Source of the DNA: Desulfatitalea sp. BRH_c12
GTDB lineage: Bacteria; Desulfobacterota; Desulfobacteria; Desulfobacterales; Desulfosarcinaceae
Assembly (NCBI GenBank): GCA_000961655.1
Contig: LADR01000012.1
Location: forward strand, 62,001-126,000
Length of the DNA stretch: 64,000 nucleotides
Direction of reading: 5' to 3'
Below the pieces are notes generated by a model. That model had not been told where the DNA came from and did no database searches. It was given only the letters and a program-made list of their open reading frames with translations. Position 1 is the stretch's first letter, and the number at the start of each line of letters is the position of its first letter. Positions 37,026-47,212 of this stretch are shown here, piece after piece. The translations under genes and the position numbers were made by a program.

Positions 37026-37299
37026 GTAGGGTGGGCACCGCCCACCATTTATTTGCAAAAGGTCATCGGTGATCTGTGGTGCGGATGGCTTTGAACGATG
37101 GAAGGCAACGCCCCGCCCAATCCATAAATGTTGATGAAAAATCATGTCGGATTATCACCGCGCCAATACCAAAGGTGCGACTTGCTTTTTTATCGTGCTA
37201 ACTTACCGGCGCCAGAAATTCCTTACCCTGCCGGAAAACCGGCATGCTATGCGCATCCCTTCAATCCAGCGCTATGGTGGTGGGCAATGCCCACCCTGC
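37026..37299. repeat. Second REP family, inverted pair
   Basis: 37026-37046 reads GTAGGGTGGGCACCGCCCACC: a GTAG foot with a 7-bp GGTGGGC/GCCCACC stem and a 3-base loop. The inverse unit lies at 37279-37299 with an AAT loop. The stem differs from the main family, so it is a separate REP class. Confidence 0.65.
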
Positions 37300-37488
37300 A
37301 ACGCATAACAGCACGCTACGTGCCAAGGTTTACATGCGATGGCCCTGCCTTCGCGGGCAGGGTAACCGCATTTGATATTTTTCATTACTGTACTTTTGCA
37401 ATAAGCGTTATTCTGAGCTAAAAAGGCCATATCTTCCTGCGGACCATACGCGGACCCTTTTCACCGTGTTATCGCAGGGGTTCCACCT

Positions 37489-37628
37489 GTAGGGGCGACC
37501 GGCGGTCGCCCGGTGCGGGAGCAAAGCCACCATCCCGGCACTCATGCGTGCGGGAGAATATTTCCGCGCCAGCCTTTGCGATGACCCGAATGCAAAGGTT
37601 CGCGCGGGCGACCGCCGGTCGCCCCTAC
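37489..37628. repeat. REPIN-like inverted REP pair (copy 6)
   Basis: Perfect 23-base REP units at 37489-37511 and, inverted, at 37606-37628, 94 bp apart. The sequence just outside the left unit (ATCGCAGGGG...CCTGTAGGGG) also matches that beside copy 3 and, inverted, beside copy 1. Confidence 0.85.
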
Positions 37629-37923
37629 AGCGCGCATCGTGCCATAAGTCTCGTGACCATCAAGCTGTCCATTCGTCCCTGGTATCAACGGACATCTTAG
37701 CGCACCACGTACACATGGTTCGCCCTGAGGAAGAACGATGTGCCATTTCTGAAATGCGGCCCACACGCAATGCGGTTACCCTGCCTTCGCAGGTCTTTAT
37801 TGTTGACTCGCTCACAAGTGATGCGCTATCAGAAACAGTTTATGTAAATATTTTCGCAAGGCCTGCGGCGTCGCTTCGGCGGTTCGACGTATCGTCTTGA
37901 CATACTTGCTCAGGTGACATGCA

Positions 37924-39180
37924 ATGATTCAACTTATACGCGGATTCAAGGATATTCTGCCCGGCGAAGTGGAGCTGTGGCAGCACATCGAACGAACGGC
38001 CGTGGACCTGTTCACCACCTTCGGCTATGGGGAGATCCGCGTTCCGATCATGGAAAAAACCGAGCTGTTCGCGCGCAGCATCGGCGAGGATACGGACATC
38101 GTCGAAAAAGAGATGTACACCTTCACCGATCGTGGCGGCGACCAGCTTACGCTGCGGCCCGAAGCGACGGCCTCCATCGTGCGCGCTTACATCCAGCATA
38201 AAAAGTACGCCGACGACCCGGTCCATAAACTTTTCACCATCGGCCCCATGTTTCGGCGCGAGCGCCCGCAAAAAGGCCGTTATCGGCAATTCTACCAGCT
38301 CGACGTCGAGGCCTTCGGCATCGCCGCGCCTTACATCGATGCGCAGATGATTCACATGCTGCACCTACTTTTCGAGCGTCTGGGCGTCTCACAAACCGAG
38401 GCGCACATCAACTCGCTCGGGTGCCCGGAGTGCCGTCCGCATTTTCGCGAGGCCCTGCTGCAATTTTTGGCGGGCGTCGAAGGGCGGCTCTGCAGCGACT
38501 GCCTGCGCCGCAAGGACCGCAACCCCCTGCGCGTCCTGGATTGCAAAGTGCCCGACTGCCGTGATGCCGTAGCCGATGCACCCGCGATCATCGATTACCT
38601 GTGCACCGATTGTCAGGATCACTTCAAGACCGTGACTCAGAGCCTGACACGCCTGAAGGTGCCCTTCTTTCTCGACAAACGCCTGGTCCGCGGCCTGGAT
38701 TATTACACGCGCACCACTTTTGAAATTCAGACCACCTTGCTGGGCGCACAGAGCGCCGTGGCCGGCGGCGGCCGCTACGACGGCCTGGTGGAGGCGCTTG
38801 GCGGCCCGCCCACGCCGGCCATCGGGTTTGCGGTGGGATTCGATCGCCTGGTGGAGGTCCTGGCCCAAAGCCTGACGATCACGGCGCCCAGTCCGGTTCT
38901 GTACATTGCCGCCCTGGGCGAAGAAGCCAAAAACGTGGCCTTTGACTGCGCCATCCACTTGGGCCAGGCCGGCTTACGCGTGGAGATGGAATACGGCGAC
39001 AAAAGCCTCAAAGCACAAATGAAACGCGCCAACCGCCTGGGGGCGGCGCATGTCCTGATTCTGGGCGAAAGCGAGCTGGCCACCGGCAATGCCGTGCTGC
39101 GCAATATGGCCACCAAGGCCCAGTCCGATTTCCCCCTCGACGGCCTGGCCAATGCGCTGGAGACGATGTTGCGCGGGTAA
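37924..39180 (+). CDS. hisS: Histidyl-tRNA synthetase
   Basis: Protein of 418 residues, a class II synthetase that charges tRNA-His. Motif 1 (FGYGEIRVPIMEKTELF), motif 2 (FTIGPMFRRERPQKGRYRQFYQLDVE), the histidine-specific LVRGLDYYTRTTFE, AGGGRYDGLVEALGG and motif 3 (PAIGFAVGFDRLVEVL) are all intact, followed by the anticodon-binding domain (~325-418). Cysteines around residues 180-220 (CPECRPH, CSDCLRRKDR, CTDCQDH) form a probable zinc-binding insertion. AGGTGA precedes the ATG by 7 bases. aspS follows on the same strand 108 bases on, the common hisS-aspS order. Confidence 0.96.
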   Translation: MIQLIRGFKDILPGEVELWQHIERTAVDLFTTFGYGEIRVPIMEKTELFARSIGEDTDIVEKEMYTFTDRGGDQLTLRPEATASIVRAYIQHKKYADDPVHKLFTIGPMFRRERPQKGRYRQFYQLDVEAFGIAAPYIDAQMIHMLHLLFERLGVSQTEAHINSLGCPECRPHFREALLQFLAGVEGRLCSDCLRRKDRNPLRVLDCKVPDCRDAVADAPAIIDYLCTDCQDHFKTVTQSLTRLKVPFFLDKRLVRGLDYYTRTTFEIQTTLLGAQSAVAGGGRYDGLVEALGGPPTPAIGFAVGFDRLVEVLAQSLTITAPSPVLYIAALGEEAKNVAFDCAIHLGQAGLRVEMEYGDKSLKAQMKRANRLGAAHVLILGESELATGNAVLRNMATKAQSDFPLDGLANALETMLRG

Positions 39181-39288
39181 AGCTTCGGTGGAAAATCAGC
39201 GCGAAATCAACCGAAAGTTTAAACAGCACCAACCAACCCTATCTTCCGAGGATAAACCCGGGCGAGGGTGTAAAAAAGGAGCAAAGAA

Positions 39289-41079
<1,791 letters not shown>

Positions 41080-41195
41080 ACCGAGATGTGCCGCGCGAGG
41101 TGCGGCCATGCCGAACCTCCCGCGCACACTCCGGTTGCAATACCGATCCTACTGACATGGCATAAACTTCGAAGCAGGTATAGCAGGCGGTCGTC

Positions 41196-44100
41196 TTGGC
41201 CAAACTCACAACCCCCCGGACAGCAGGGACCGTCCCCAGAGAAAGGGTGTTTCGGCTCCTCGACGAAGGCATGCGACGGCCAATTCTTTGGGTGGCGAGT
41301 CCAGCGGGGTCGGGCAAAACCACCCTGGTGGCAAGCTATCTGGCCGCGCGCGAAATCCCCTGCCTCTGGTATACCGTCGACTGCGGCGATGCGGACATCG
41401 CCACCTTCTTTTACTACCTGGGGCTTGCTGCCAAAAAGAATGCTCCGCGCTACCGGACCCCGCTGCCGCTGCTAACGCCCGAATACCTGATGGGTATTCC
41501 GGCCTTTGTGCGGGGCTACTTCGAAGCTTTCTACAAAAGATTCAAACCGCCTTTTGCAATTGTCCTGGACAATTGCCAGGAGATCCCCGTCGATGCGCAG
41601 TTCAACGATGTGATGAACATCGCTCTCGCTCTGCTCCCGGAAGGGATCAACGTGATCATGCTGAGCCGAAGTGCAGCCCCGGACGCATACGCACGGCTGC
41701 TTGCCAACGACAAAATCAGCCGGATCGAATGGGAAGATGTTCGCCTGACCGAAGAAGAATCCCGGCAAATCGTGCACGCGAAAGACGCGCGCGATCTGCC
41801 GGAGGAGATGCATGCGCTTTTTCACAAAAAAACGGAAGGCTGGGTGGCGGGACTCGTACTTCTTCTCGAAGCCGCCAAAGGAAAGTTTCTCGATTATCGG
41901 CAGCTGGAATCATTCACACCAGAGGAAATCTTCGGGTACTTCGCCACGGAAATTTTTCTGAAGACCGATCGGCAGGAGCAGCAATTTTTACTCACGAGCG
42001 CCTTTTTGCCTGCCATGACCGTGCCCATGGCCGAAGCACTGACCGGTATCAAGAGCGCTGGAAAAATATTGCAACGCCTGAACACGCGTAACTTTTTTAC
42101 GGAACGGCACCTGCGGGAGCGGCCCGTCTTCCAATACCACCCGCTCTTTCGGGAATTTCTCATATCCAGGGCACAGGAAACATTCGCCTCTCAAGAAATC
42201 ACGGCCACTCAGTGCAAAGCCGCGGCATTATTGGTCGCGGACGGCCAGGCGGAAAACGCGGCCGCGCTGCTTACGGCAGCGGAAGCATGGGAGCAATTGA
42301 TTGCCCTGATTGTGGAGCAAGCCCCGTTGCTGATCTCCTGCGGCAGGAGCAGGACCATAGAAGAGTGGCTCGCCCGCATCCCTCAGACGCTGTTGGAGAA
42401 CACCGCCTGGCTGCTCTATTGGAAAAGCATTTGCACGATGCCCATGAACCCGGCCGAAAGCCGCACGCTTCTCGAACGGGCCCACCGGATGTTCAGAGAG
42501 CACGCGGATGATGCCGGCGCACTGCTGGCGTGGGTAGGCGCCGTCGATGCCTGCTTTTTCGAATTCGACGACTTCAAACCGCTCGACAGCCTGATCGACT
42601 GGCTCGATAATCGCGTGCGCCATTGCCCGGCATACCCTTCGCCCGAAATCGAAGCCTGTGTGGCCGTCGCTATGTGCAGCGCCTTGCTGTGGCGGCGTCC
42701 CACCCATCCAGATATCGGCAGCTGGATGAGCCGGGCGTCAGCCTTGTCACAAACCAGCGCCAATGTGATGCTGCATGTCAACGCTCCCATCAGCGTCGCC
42801 ACCTATTACAACTGGATCGGCGACATCGAAGAACACCGCATCGTGCTGGATTGGATGAAGAGGATGGCCGCCAGAGCCACGCCACCCCTGATCAAAATCG
42901 CCTCGAAATTCCTGGAAAGCCATTTTTACATGCAACAACCCGGCGAACATGACCTGTCGCTGCGGGCCGCGTCCGACGGGCTTGCAATGGCCGCAGAGAG
43001 CGGTGTTCATCTCCTCGATGCCATGCTGTTCTCCCAGATGGCCTTCAGTGCATTGATCAACGGCGATCGCGGGCTGACCGAAACCTATTTGAAGAAAATG
43101 GAAGCTGTCATGGGGCCCGGTCGGCGCGGCGCCTATGCCATTTACTACACGATCCTCTCCCTGCACCACCTGATCACAGGCAATGTGCCCAGTGCCGCGG
43201 CATATGCACACAAAGCGGTTAGTATCACCGCGGAGAACGGCAAGCCTTTCCCCGAAGCAATGAGCAGAATTCTTGCAGCCCAAACCGATTTCGAAGCCGG
43301 CGATCATCCGGCCGCCGCTCGGCAGCTCTCCCGTGCCGAAGATATTTTCTCCCAGATTGGAAGTAAGTGCTTCGAATACACCTGCCATCTCATCAACGCC
43401 TATTTCTTTATAAGCCACGGCAGAGAAAACGATGCCCGCCAAGCCCTTCGCAAAGGCTTCGCTCTGGCGAAAAAGAAGGGATACACACATGCGCCCTACT
43501 TTTGGCGGCCGGATGCCATGTGCCGGCTCTGCATCGCGGCGCTCACCGCGGACATCGAGGTGGACTATGTTCGAACGATCATTCAGAAACTCAACCTTGT
43601 TCCGGATGTACCGCCCGCAGGCATCGAAAACTGGCCCTGGCCCGTCAAAATTTATGCGCTCGGCCGATTCGAGGTGCACAAGGACGGCCGGCCACTCCAG
43701 TTCCCGGTCAAGGCACCGCGTAAGATTATCACCCTGCTCACATTGCTCATCTCCTGCGGCCTGAACGGCGCCAGCGAGGAGCGTCTGGCGGACCAACTCT
43801 GGCCCGAGGCCGACGGAGATGCCGCCCTGCAGTCCCTGGCCACCAGCATCCACAGGCTGCGCCAACTACTGGGAAACGACAAAGCCATCCAGCGCCGCAA
43901 CGGGCGCCTGTCGCTGGATGCCGGCTACTGCTGGGTCGATGCCCACGCTTTTGAAACGCTTGTTGACCAGGCTGAAAGCAAGCCCCAACCGCAGCAACCG
44001 CCATCCATGGATGCACAGGCGCACTGCATCGAAAAAGCCCTGGTGCTGTACAAAGACGAATTCCTGAATGAATCCGTAGAGATTTGGGCGCTCTCCTACC

Positions 44101-44387
44101 GTGAACGACTGCGCGATAAGTACCTCAAGTCTGTGCGGCGTCTGGGCAGACAATATGAATGCCTGGGCATGTTCGAACCGGCCATCGAATGTTACCAAAA
44201 AGGCCTGGAAGTCGACAACCTGGCTGAAGAATTCTATTACCGGAGCATGCAGTGTTGCCTCGCTCTCGGACGCAAGGCCGAAGCCATTGCCATTTACACC
44301 AAATGCAAACGGATGTTGCAAACAGTCCTGAAAGTCGATCCATCCCCCGCAACCGAGACCCTGTTCACTGGATTAAACAAAGCATGA
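41196..44387 (+). CDS. MalT/SARP-like large transcriptional regulator (P-loop ATPase plus BTAD)
   Basis: Protein of 1063 residues starting with TTG after AGGCGG. The N-terminal STAND-type NTPase (~10-330) has Walker A ASPAGSGKTT (~34-43) and the MalT-like LWYTVDCGDAD and VAGLVLLLEAAKG segments. A long helical TPR-like region follows (~340-800). The C-terminus (~812-1060) is SARP-like: a winged-helix OmpR-type DNA-binding domain (IYALGRFEVHKDGRP, LADQLWPEADGDAA, ATSIHRLRQLLG) and a bacterial transcriptional activator domain. Such proteins are ligand-activated ATP-dependent regulators. It lacks the LuxR-type HTH of MalT. Target and ligand are unknown. Confidence 0.85.
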   Translation: MAKLTTPRTAGTVPRERVFRLLDEGMRRPILWVASPAGSGKTTLVASYLAAREIPCLWYTVDCGDADIATFFYYLGLAAKKNAPRYRTPLPLLTPEYLMGIPAFVRGYFEAFYKRFKPPFAIVLDNCQEIPVDAQFNDVMNIALALLPEGINVIMLSRSAAPDAYARLLANDKISRIEWEDVRLTEEESRQIVHAKDARDLPEEMHALFHKKTEGWVAGLVLLLEAAKGKFLDYRQLESFTPEEIFGYFATEIFLKTDRQEQQFLLTSAFLPAMTVPMAEALTGIKSAGKILQRLNTRNFFTERHLRERPVFQYHPLFREFLISRAQETFASQEITATQCKAAALLVADGQAENAAALLTAAEAWEQLIALIVEQAPLLISCGRSRTIEEWLARIPQTLLENTAWLLYWKSICTMPMNPAESRTLLERAHRMFREHADDAGALLAWVGAVDACFFEFDDFKPLDSLIDWLDNRVRHCPAYPSPEIEACVAVAMCSALLWRRPTHPDIGSWMSRASALSQTSANVMLHVNAPISVATYYNWIGDIEEHRIVLDWMKRMAARATPPLIKIASKFLESHFYMQQPGEHDLSLRAASDGLAMAAESGVHLLDAMLFSQMAFSALINGDRGLTETYLKKMEAVMGPGRRGAYAIYYTILSLHHLITGNVPSAAAYAHKAVSITAENGKPFPEAMSRILAAQTDFEAGDHPAAARQLSRAEDIFSQIGSKCFEYTCHLINAYFFISHGRENDARQALRKGFALAKKKGYTHAPYFWRPDAMCRLCIAALTADIEVDYVRTIIQKLNLVPDVPPAGIENWPWPVKIYALGRFEVHKDGRPLQFPVKAPRKIITLLTLLISCGLNGASEERLADQLWPEADGDAALQSLATSIHRLRQLLGNDKAIQRRNGRLSLDAGYCWVDAHAFETLVDQAESKPQPQQPPSMDAQAHCIEKALVLYKDEFLNESVEIWALSYRERLRDKYLKSVRRLGRQYECLGMFEPAIECYQKGLEVDNLAEEFYYRSMQCCLALGRKAEAIAIYTKCKRMLQTVLKVDPSPATETLFTGLNKA

Positions 44388-44474
44388 CTGATGAAATGAC
44401 CATCCAGCAGCCTGGCAGCGAACGACTGACCTCCAAAATAGCCCCCAACCCGCACAGTACCCCGTCTCACCTGC

Positions 44475-44497
44475 AGGGCGAACCTTGTGTCCGCCCG
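44475..44497. repeat. Single degenerate REP unit
   Basis: GCAGGGCGAACCTTGTGT followed by CCGCC, a decayed copy of the GGCGAACC-type unit seen at 36795 and 27304. It is unpaired. Confidence 0.45.
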
Positions 44498-44640
44498 TAT
44501 TCGACGCACGGTCTTCAGCGAGAAGGGCGATTGTCGTCAAACGGGTGGAACGCCGGATTCGCCCTCCAGTTGCCAGTGGCAACCACAGTTACCTTCAATC
44601 CGTACCCCATCTGTAAACCGCCTTCTGCTTAAATACCGGT

Positions 44641-44871
44641 ATGGACGAAAAACAAAAGGCGCCCGATTCATTCGTGGCCAACTACATTGTGCGCATCTAC
44701 CGCTTTGAAGGGACAAGACAAGGCGGTGTTGTAGGGCTCGTCGAGACGATCGGACGGGAGGTCAAAACAGCGTTTACGACCGTCGATGAGCTTTGGCGCA
44801 TTCTCAAAGCTGAAAACGACAGAAGGGGACCCAACCGAGTTGCGGATCTAACCGATCTTGACATTGACTGA
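44641..44871 (+). CDS. Small hypothetical protein
   Basis: Protein of 76 residues with a protein-like composition: VANYIVRIYRFEGTRQGGVVGLVETI, then TTVDELWRILKAEND. The pattern (two beta-strands with an ETIGREV turn, then a helix) is seen in short conserved proteins of anaerobes of unknown role. No good ribosome site precedes the ATG. It lies between the large regulator and tRNA-Asn on the same strand. Confidence 0.5.
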   Translation: MDEKQKAPDSFVANYIVRIYRFEGTRQGGVVGLVETIGREVKTAFTTVDELWRILKAENDRRGPNRVADLTDLDID

Positions 44872-45030
44872 GAGCAATCCGAGACCAACCACAACCAACT
44901 GGCACTTGGCCCGCGAAGCCCATCGCTCTTTTTACAGGGATTCGCGTGGCGGGCACTTATCCAAACACCGTGTACATACGATGGTGCAAGCCGGCATACG
45001 GGTTTAACCGCTCTCGAATCAATTAAATTC

Positions 45031-45059
45031 TTGACAACGCATCTTGGTTTTATTAAAGA
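45031..45059 (+). promoter_or_regulatory. Predicted promoter of tRNA-Asn
   Basis: A perfect TTGACA, then a 17-base spacer and a weak TAAAGA, 40 bases before the tRNA. The -35 box is convincing, the -10 box less so. Confidence 0.45.
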
Positions 45060-45098
45060 GCGTTGTTTCAACGGGGCACAAATTAAGCCTCGCCACGA

Positions 45099-45174
45099 TC
45101 CCCGATAGCTCAATCGGCAGAGCGGGTGGCTGTTAACCACTAGGCTGTAGGTTCAAGTCCTACTCGGGGAGCCA
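45099..45174 (+). tRNA. tRNA-Asn (anticodon GTT)
   Basis: All four stems fold: acceptor TCCCCGA/TCGGGGA, D-stem GCTC/GAGC, anticodon stem GGTGG/CCACT with loop CTGTTAA, T-stem GTAGG/CCTAC with TTCAAGT. CCA is encoded. It marks the left edge of the defence island. Confidence 0.97.
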
Positions 45175-45184
45175 AAGAATACAA

Positions 45185-45218
45185 GGGCTTAGAGAAAATC
45201 ATCTCTAAGCCCTTTTTT
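45185..45218 (+). terminator. Rho-independent terminator of tRNA-Asn
   Basis: A perfect 11-bp stem GGGCTTAGAGA/TCTCTAAGCCC with a 6-base loop and six T. It is followed at 45220 by a direct repeat TACCCAACAC-TA-TACCCAACAC. Confidence 0.92.
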
Positions 45219-45219
45219 A

Positions 45220-45241
45220 ATACCCAACACTATACCCAACA
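45220..45241. repeat. 10-bp direct repeat at the island's left edge
   Basis: TACCCAACAC occurs twice, separated by TA, directly after the tRNA terminator. It could be arm-type binding sites or a remnant of an attachment region. No integrase gene is present, so this remains a guess. Confidence 0.35.
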
Positions 45242-45381
45242 CGCAAAATAAACTCTATTACGGCTACGATAAGCCAATGCTGAGATGGCCCTGAAACTAA
45301 GCCGTTTTCATTTGAGGTCCTGCATACAATTGGAAACCCCCATTGACCAACTGGAAGGCTTTCGTCCCGGAGGGAACAGGC

Positions 45382-45510
45382 ATGTACCGGCGGGTTTTGG
45401 TCACTGTCAATTCAGGCCAGATGCCCTTTGCAGCGTGGGCCTATGACGGATCACCAATCAAATTGAGATTAAAATCCAGGATCAATAACGGCCTCTGGAA
45501 AGGTATTTAA
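45382..45510 (+). CDS. Small ORF of 42 codons upstream of the BREX operon
   Basis: An ATG sits 8 bases after a good GGAGGG site. The 42-residue product begins MYRRVLVTVNSGQMPFAAWA and ends KLRLKSRINNGLWKGI, basic and protein-like. I do not recognise it. It lies in the otherwise empty stretch between the tRNA terminator and the HTH gene and might be a leader peptide, a small regulator or a remnant of a deleted gene. Confidence 0.4.
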   Translation: MYRRVLVTVNSGQMPFAAWAYDGSPIKLRLKSRINNGLWKGI

Positions 45511-45544
45511 ATAGGGTAAAATCGGTTAAATTGGCAAACTTTAA

Positions 45545-45579
45545 TTGACATATAGTTCCATTCCCAAGTAGTTTCTACT
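45545..45579 (+). promoter_or_regulatory. Candidate BREX operon promoter/operator
   Basis: TTGACA at 45545-45550, with a weak -10-like TAGTTT 18 bases on. An inverted repeat AGTAG-TTT-CTACT (45567-45579) covers the putative -10 region and would be a natural operator for the HTH protein encoded 88 bases downstream. Confidence 0.35.
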
Positions 45580-45666
45580 GTATAACCCTACCTGAATGGC
45601 CGAAAATGGCAGGGGAACCCTCAAACCCACGATCCGTATAAAAGACGGCAAACCTGGAGTTTTCAT

Positions 45667-45864
45667 ATGGAAGACAGATGGCTGTCCGTAGATGAAATTG
45701 GAAACTATCTCGGCGTTAAGAGGGATACGGTTTACAAATGGATCAGCGAAAAAGCCATGCCTGCCCACAAAGACGGTCGTCTTTGGAAGTTCAAAAAGGA
45801 CGAAATTGATAAATGGGTACGCAAAGGCGGAGCATCGGAATCAAAGGGTGACCATGACGGATAA
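45667..45864 (+). CDS. Excisionase/MerR-like helix-turn-helix protein
   Basis: Protein of 65 residues consisting of one HTH_17-type domain: WLSVDEIGNYLGVKRDTVYKW (helix-turn-helix), then ISEKAMPAHKDGRLWKF (wing) and KKDEIDKWV. A GGAG site precedes the ATG. The gene overlaps brxA by 11 bases, so it is translationally coupled to the BREX operon and is the probable transcriptional regulator of the locus, in the position that brxR holds in other type 1 systems. It is unrelated in size and fold to the ~290-residue BrxR (WYL) proteins. A directionality factor left over from an integrative element is the alternative. Confidence 0.8.
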   Translation: MEDRWLSVDEIGNYLGVKRDTVYKWISEKAMPAHKDGRLWKFKKDEIDKWVRKGGASESKGDHDG

Positions 45865-46648
45865 GGATAACAATAAATTGACACGCTTCGGATTTGCATT
45901 TCCCCTCGGTAGCCCCCATGTGTCCCGTACGATGATGCTGACTGAACTGACCCGCCTGATTGATTATATTGGCGACACCAACGCTCCAAAGCAACGATAT
46001 GCCACCGCGATCGTGGAAGAGAACTGTCTCGCCAAGCGCACGGAAAAGAACCGAGCCATTACCAAACGATTTTTGCTTGAGCTCTATACGCTTGACAATA
46101 GTAAAATTCTTTTTCGAGGACTGCTGTTTTTCTGGCAGCGTGACCCCGCCGGGCGTCCCCTGCTTGCGTTGATTTGTGCCTATGCACGGGACACCCTTCT
46201 CAGGACCAGCGCGTCCTATATTCTGCCTTTATCCGAAGGTGCTGCTGTTTCGCGGCGAAGCATGGAGGAATTCCTTGATGGCCAAGACCCCGATCGCTAT
46301 AGCCCAGGAAAGCTTGCCTCCAATGCTAAAAACCTGAACTCCACTTGGACCCAATCCGGCCACCTGTGCGGCCGCTCCAATAAGATTCGAACAAGGATAA
46401 TCCCGAGCCCAGGCAGCGTTTCATATGCACTCCTTTTGGGATACCTAAAAGGCGTTCGGGGTTCGACTTTATTTAACACGGATCTAATGAAACTCCTCGA
46501 CTGTTCATTCGACAAAGCTGTTGAGCTTGCTGAGGAGGCCTCACGAAAAGGATGGATCGTATTCAAACGGGTGGGCGATATCATCGAGGTGCTATTCCCG
46601 AACATGATTAACGAACAAGAAATGGAGTGGCTGCGTGAGCAGAGTTAA
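45854..46648 (+). CDS. brxA: BREX protein BrxA (DUF1819)
   Basis: Protein of 264 residues from an ATG inside the end of the HTH gene; the frame is open further upstream but overlaps that gene's coding region. BrxA is a small, mainly helical DNA-binding protein required for type 1 BREX defence in some systems. Features typical of DUF1819 are the N-terminal GFAFPLGSPHVSRTMMLTEL, the central KRFLLELYTLD and LLALICAYARDTLLRTSA segments, and the C-terminal YALLLGYLKGVRG...LLDCSFDKAVELAEEASRKGWI. The 3' end overlaps brxB by 14 bases. Confidence 0.9.
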   Translation: MTDKDNNKLTRFGFAFPLGSPHVSRTMMLTELTRLIDYIGDTNAPKQRYATAIVEENCLAKRTEKNRAITKRFLLELYTLDNSKILFRGLLFFWQRDPAGRPLLALICAYARDTLLRTSASYILPLSEGAAVSRRSMEEFLDGQDPDRYSPGKLASNAKNLNSTWTQSGHLCGRSNKIRTRIIPSPGSVSYALLLGYLKGVRGSTLFNTDLMKLLDCSFDKAVELAEEASRKGWIVFKRVGDIIEVLFPNMINEQEMEWLREQS

Positions 46649-47186
46649 ACGCCTGTTACAATCCTACAGCAAATACATAGCGGTGCCTTGGCGAGATGAT
46701 GCCGCCGCAGCTCAACGTGTCATCTTTTGCGTTTACGATGAAACCGAAGAACGCTGGCTCCGATCAAAAATCGATGAATTCGATATCGCCACCCGACAAT
46801 CGGGACACGAATGGGCTATCTTTGATTTGACCGACACTTTTGCAGTTTGGTTGACTTCCCAACGATATGCCAAGAGTTATTTCCAAAAGCCGCATTTGCT
46901 ATCTACACTTCTTCCAAAGTACCTTGATTTCATTATTGATGAGTTCTCAGCCTTTCTGCAGAAGAACGAAATCGACGAAAACCACGTGGTGGCGATAAAA
47001 GGCGTGGGTTCACTATTTGGTTTCTTGAAGGTCAAAGAGGTCGTGGAAAAGCTCGCCCCGTTGATTAAGGGCCGGCTTTTGATTTTTTTCCCAGGAAGTT
47101 TCGAGAACAATAATTACAGGTTGCTGGACGGTTATGACGGTTGGAACTACCTCGCCGTGCCCATCACTGCTGACAAGGAATTCTGA
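46635..47186 (+). CDS. brxB: BREX protein BrxB (DUF1788)
   Basis: Protein of 183 residues beginning with GTG inside the end of brxA. The DUF1788 features are RVIFCVYDETEERWLRSKI, a helical middle, VVAIKGVGSLFGFLKVKEVV and the C-terminal GRLLIFFPGSFENNNYRLLDG followed by WNYLAVPI. BrxB is essential for BREX in tested systems and contacts other Brx components; its biochemical role is not established. The length is normal for the family. brxC follows after 26 bases. Confidence 0.92.
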   Translation: MSRVKRLLQSYSKYIAVPWRDDAAAAQRVIFCVYDETEERWLRSKIDEFDIATRQSGHEWAIFDLTDTFAVWLTSQRYAKSYFQKPHLLSTLLPKYLDFIIDEFSAFLQKNEIDENHVVAIKGVGSLFGFLKVKEVVEKLAPLIKGRLLIFFPGSFENNNYRLLDGYDGWNYLAVPITADKEF

Positions 47187-47212
47187 ACGCCAACGCTTAA
47201 GGAATCGAATTG

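Larger units (their letters stand above)
36255..37923. other. 1.7-kb repeat-rich region without genes
   Basis: No supportable gene. It holds a 14-bp palindrome (36432-36445, ATATGAGCTCATAT) about 180 bases upstream of the hydantoinase gene, two related ~200-bp blocks (36505-36697 and 36795-37019), two complete REPIN-like pairs, a second REP family (37026-37046 and 37279-37299) and an ATGCGGTTACCCTGCC hairpin family in inverted orientation (37341-37372 and 37770-37793). Open frames inside are composed of repeat sequence. Confidence 0.7.

Noticed and set aside
37128-37421. 97-codon open frame upstream of hisS
   Set aside because: It runs through REP and other hairpin repeats and its product has no domain-like pattern.
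36505-37628. Possible CRISPR array
   Set aside because: The repeats are palindromic, unevenly spaced and alternate in orientation, and no cas genes are present; they fit REP/REPIN elements.
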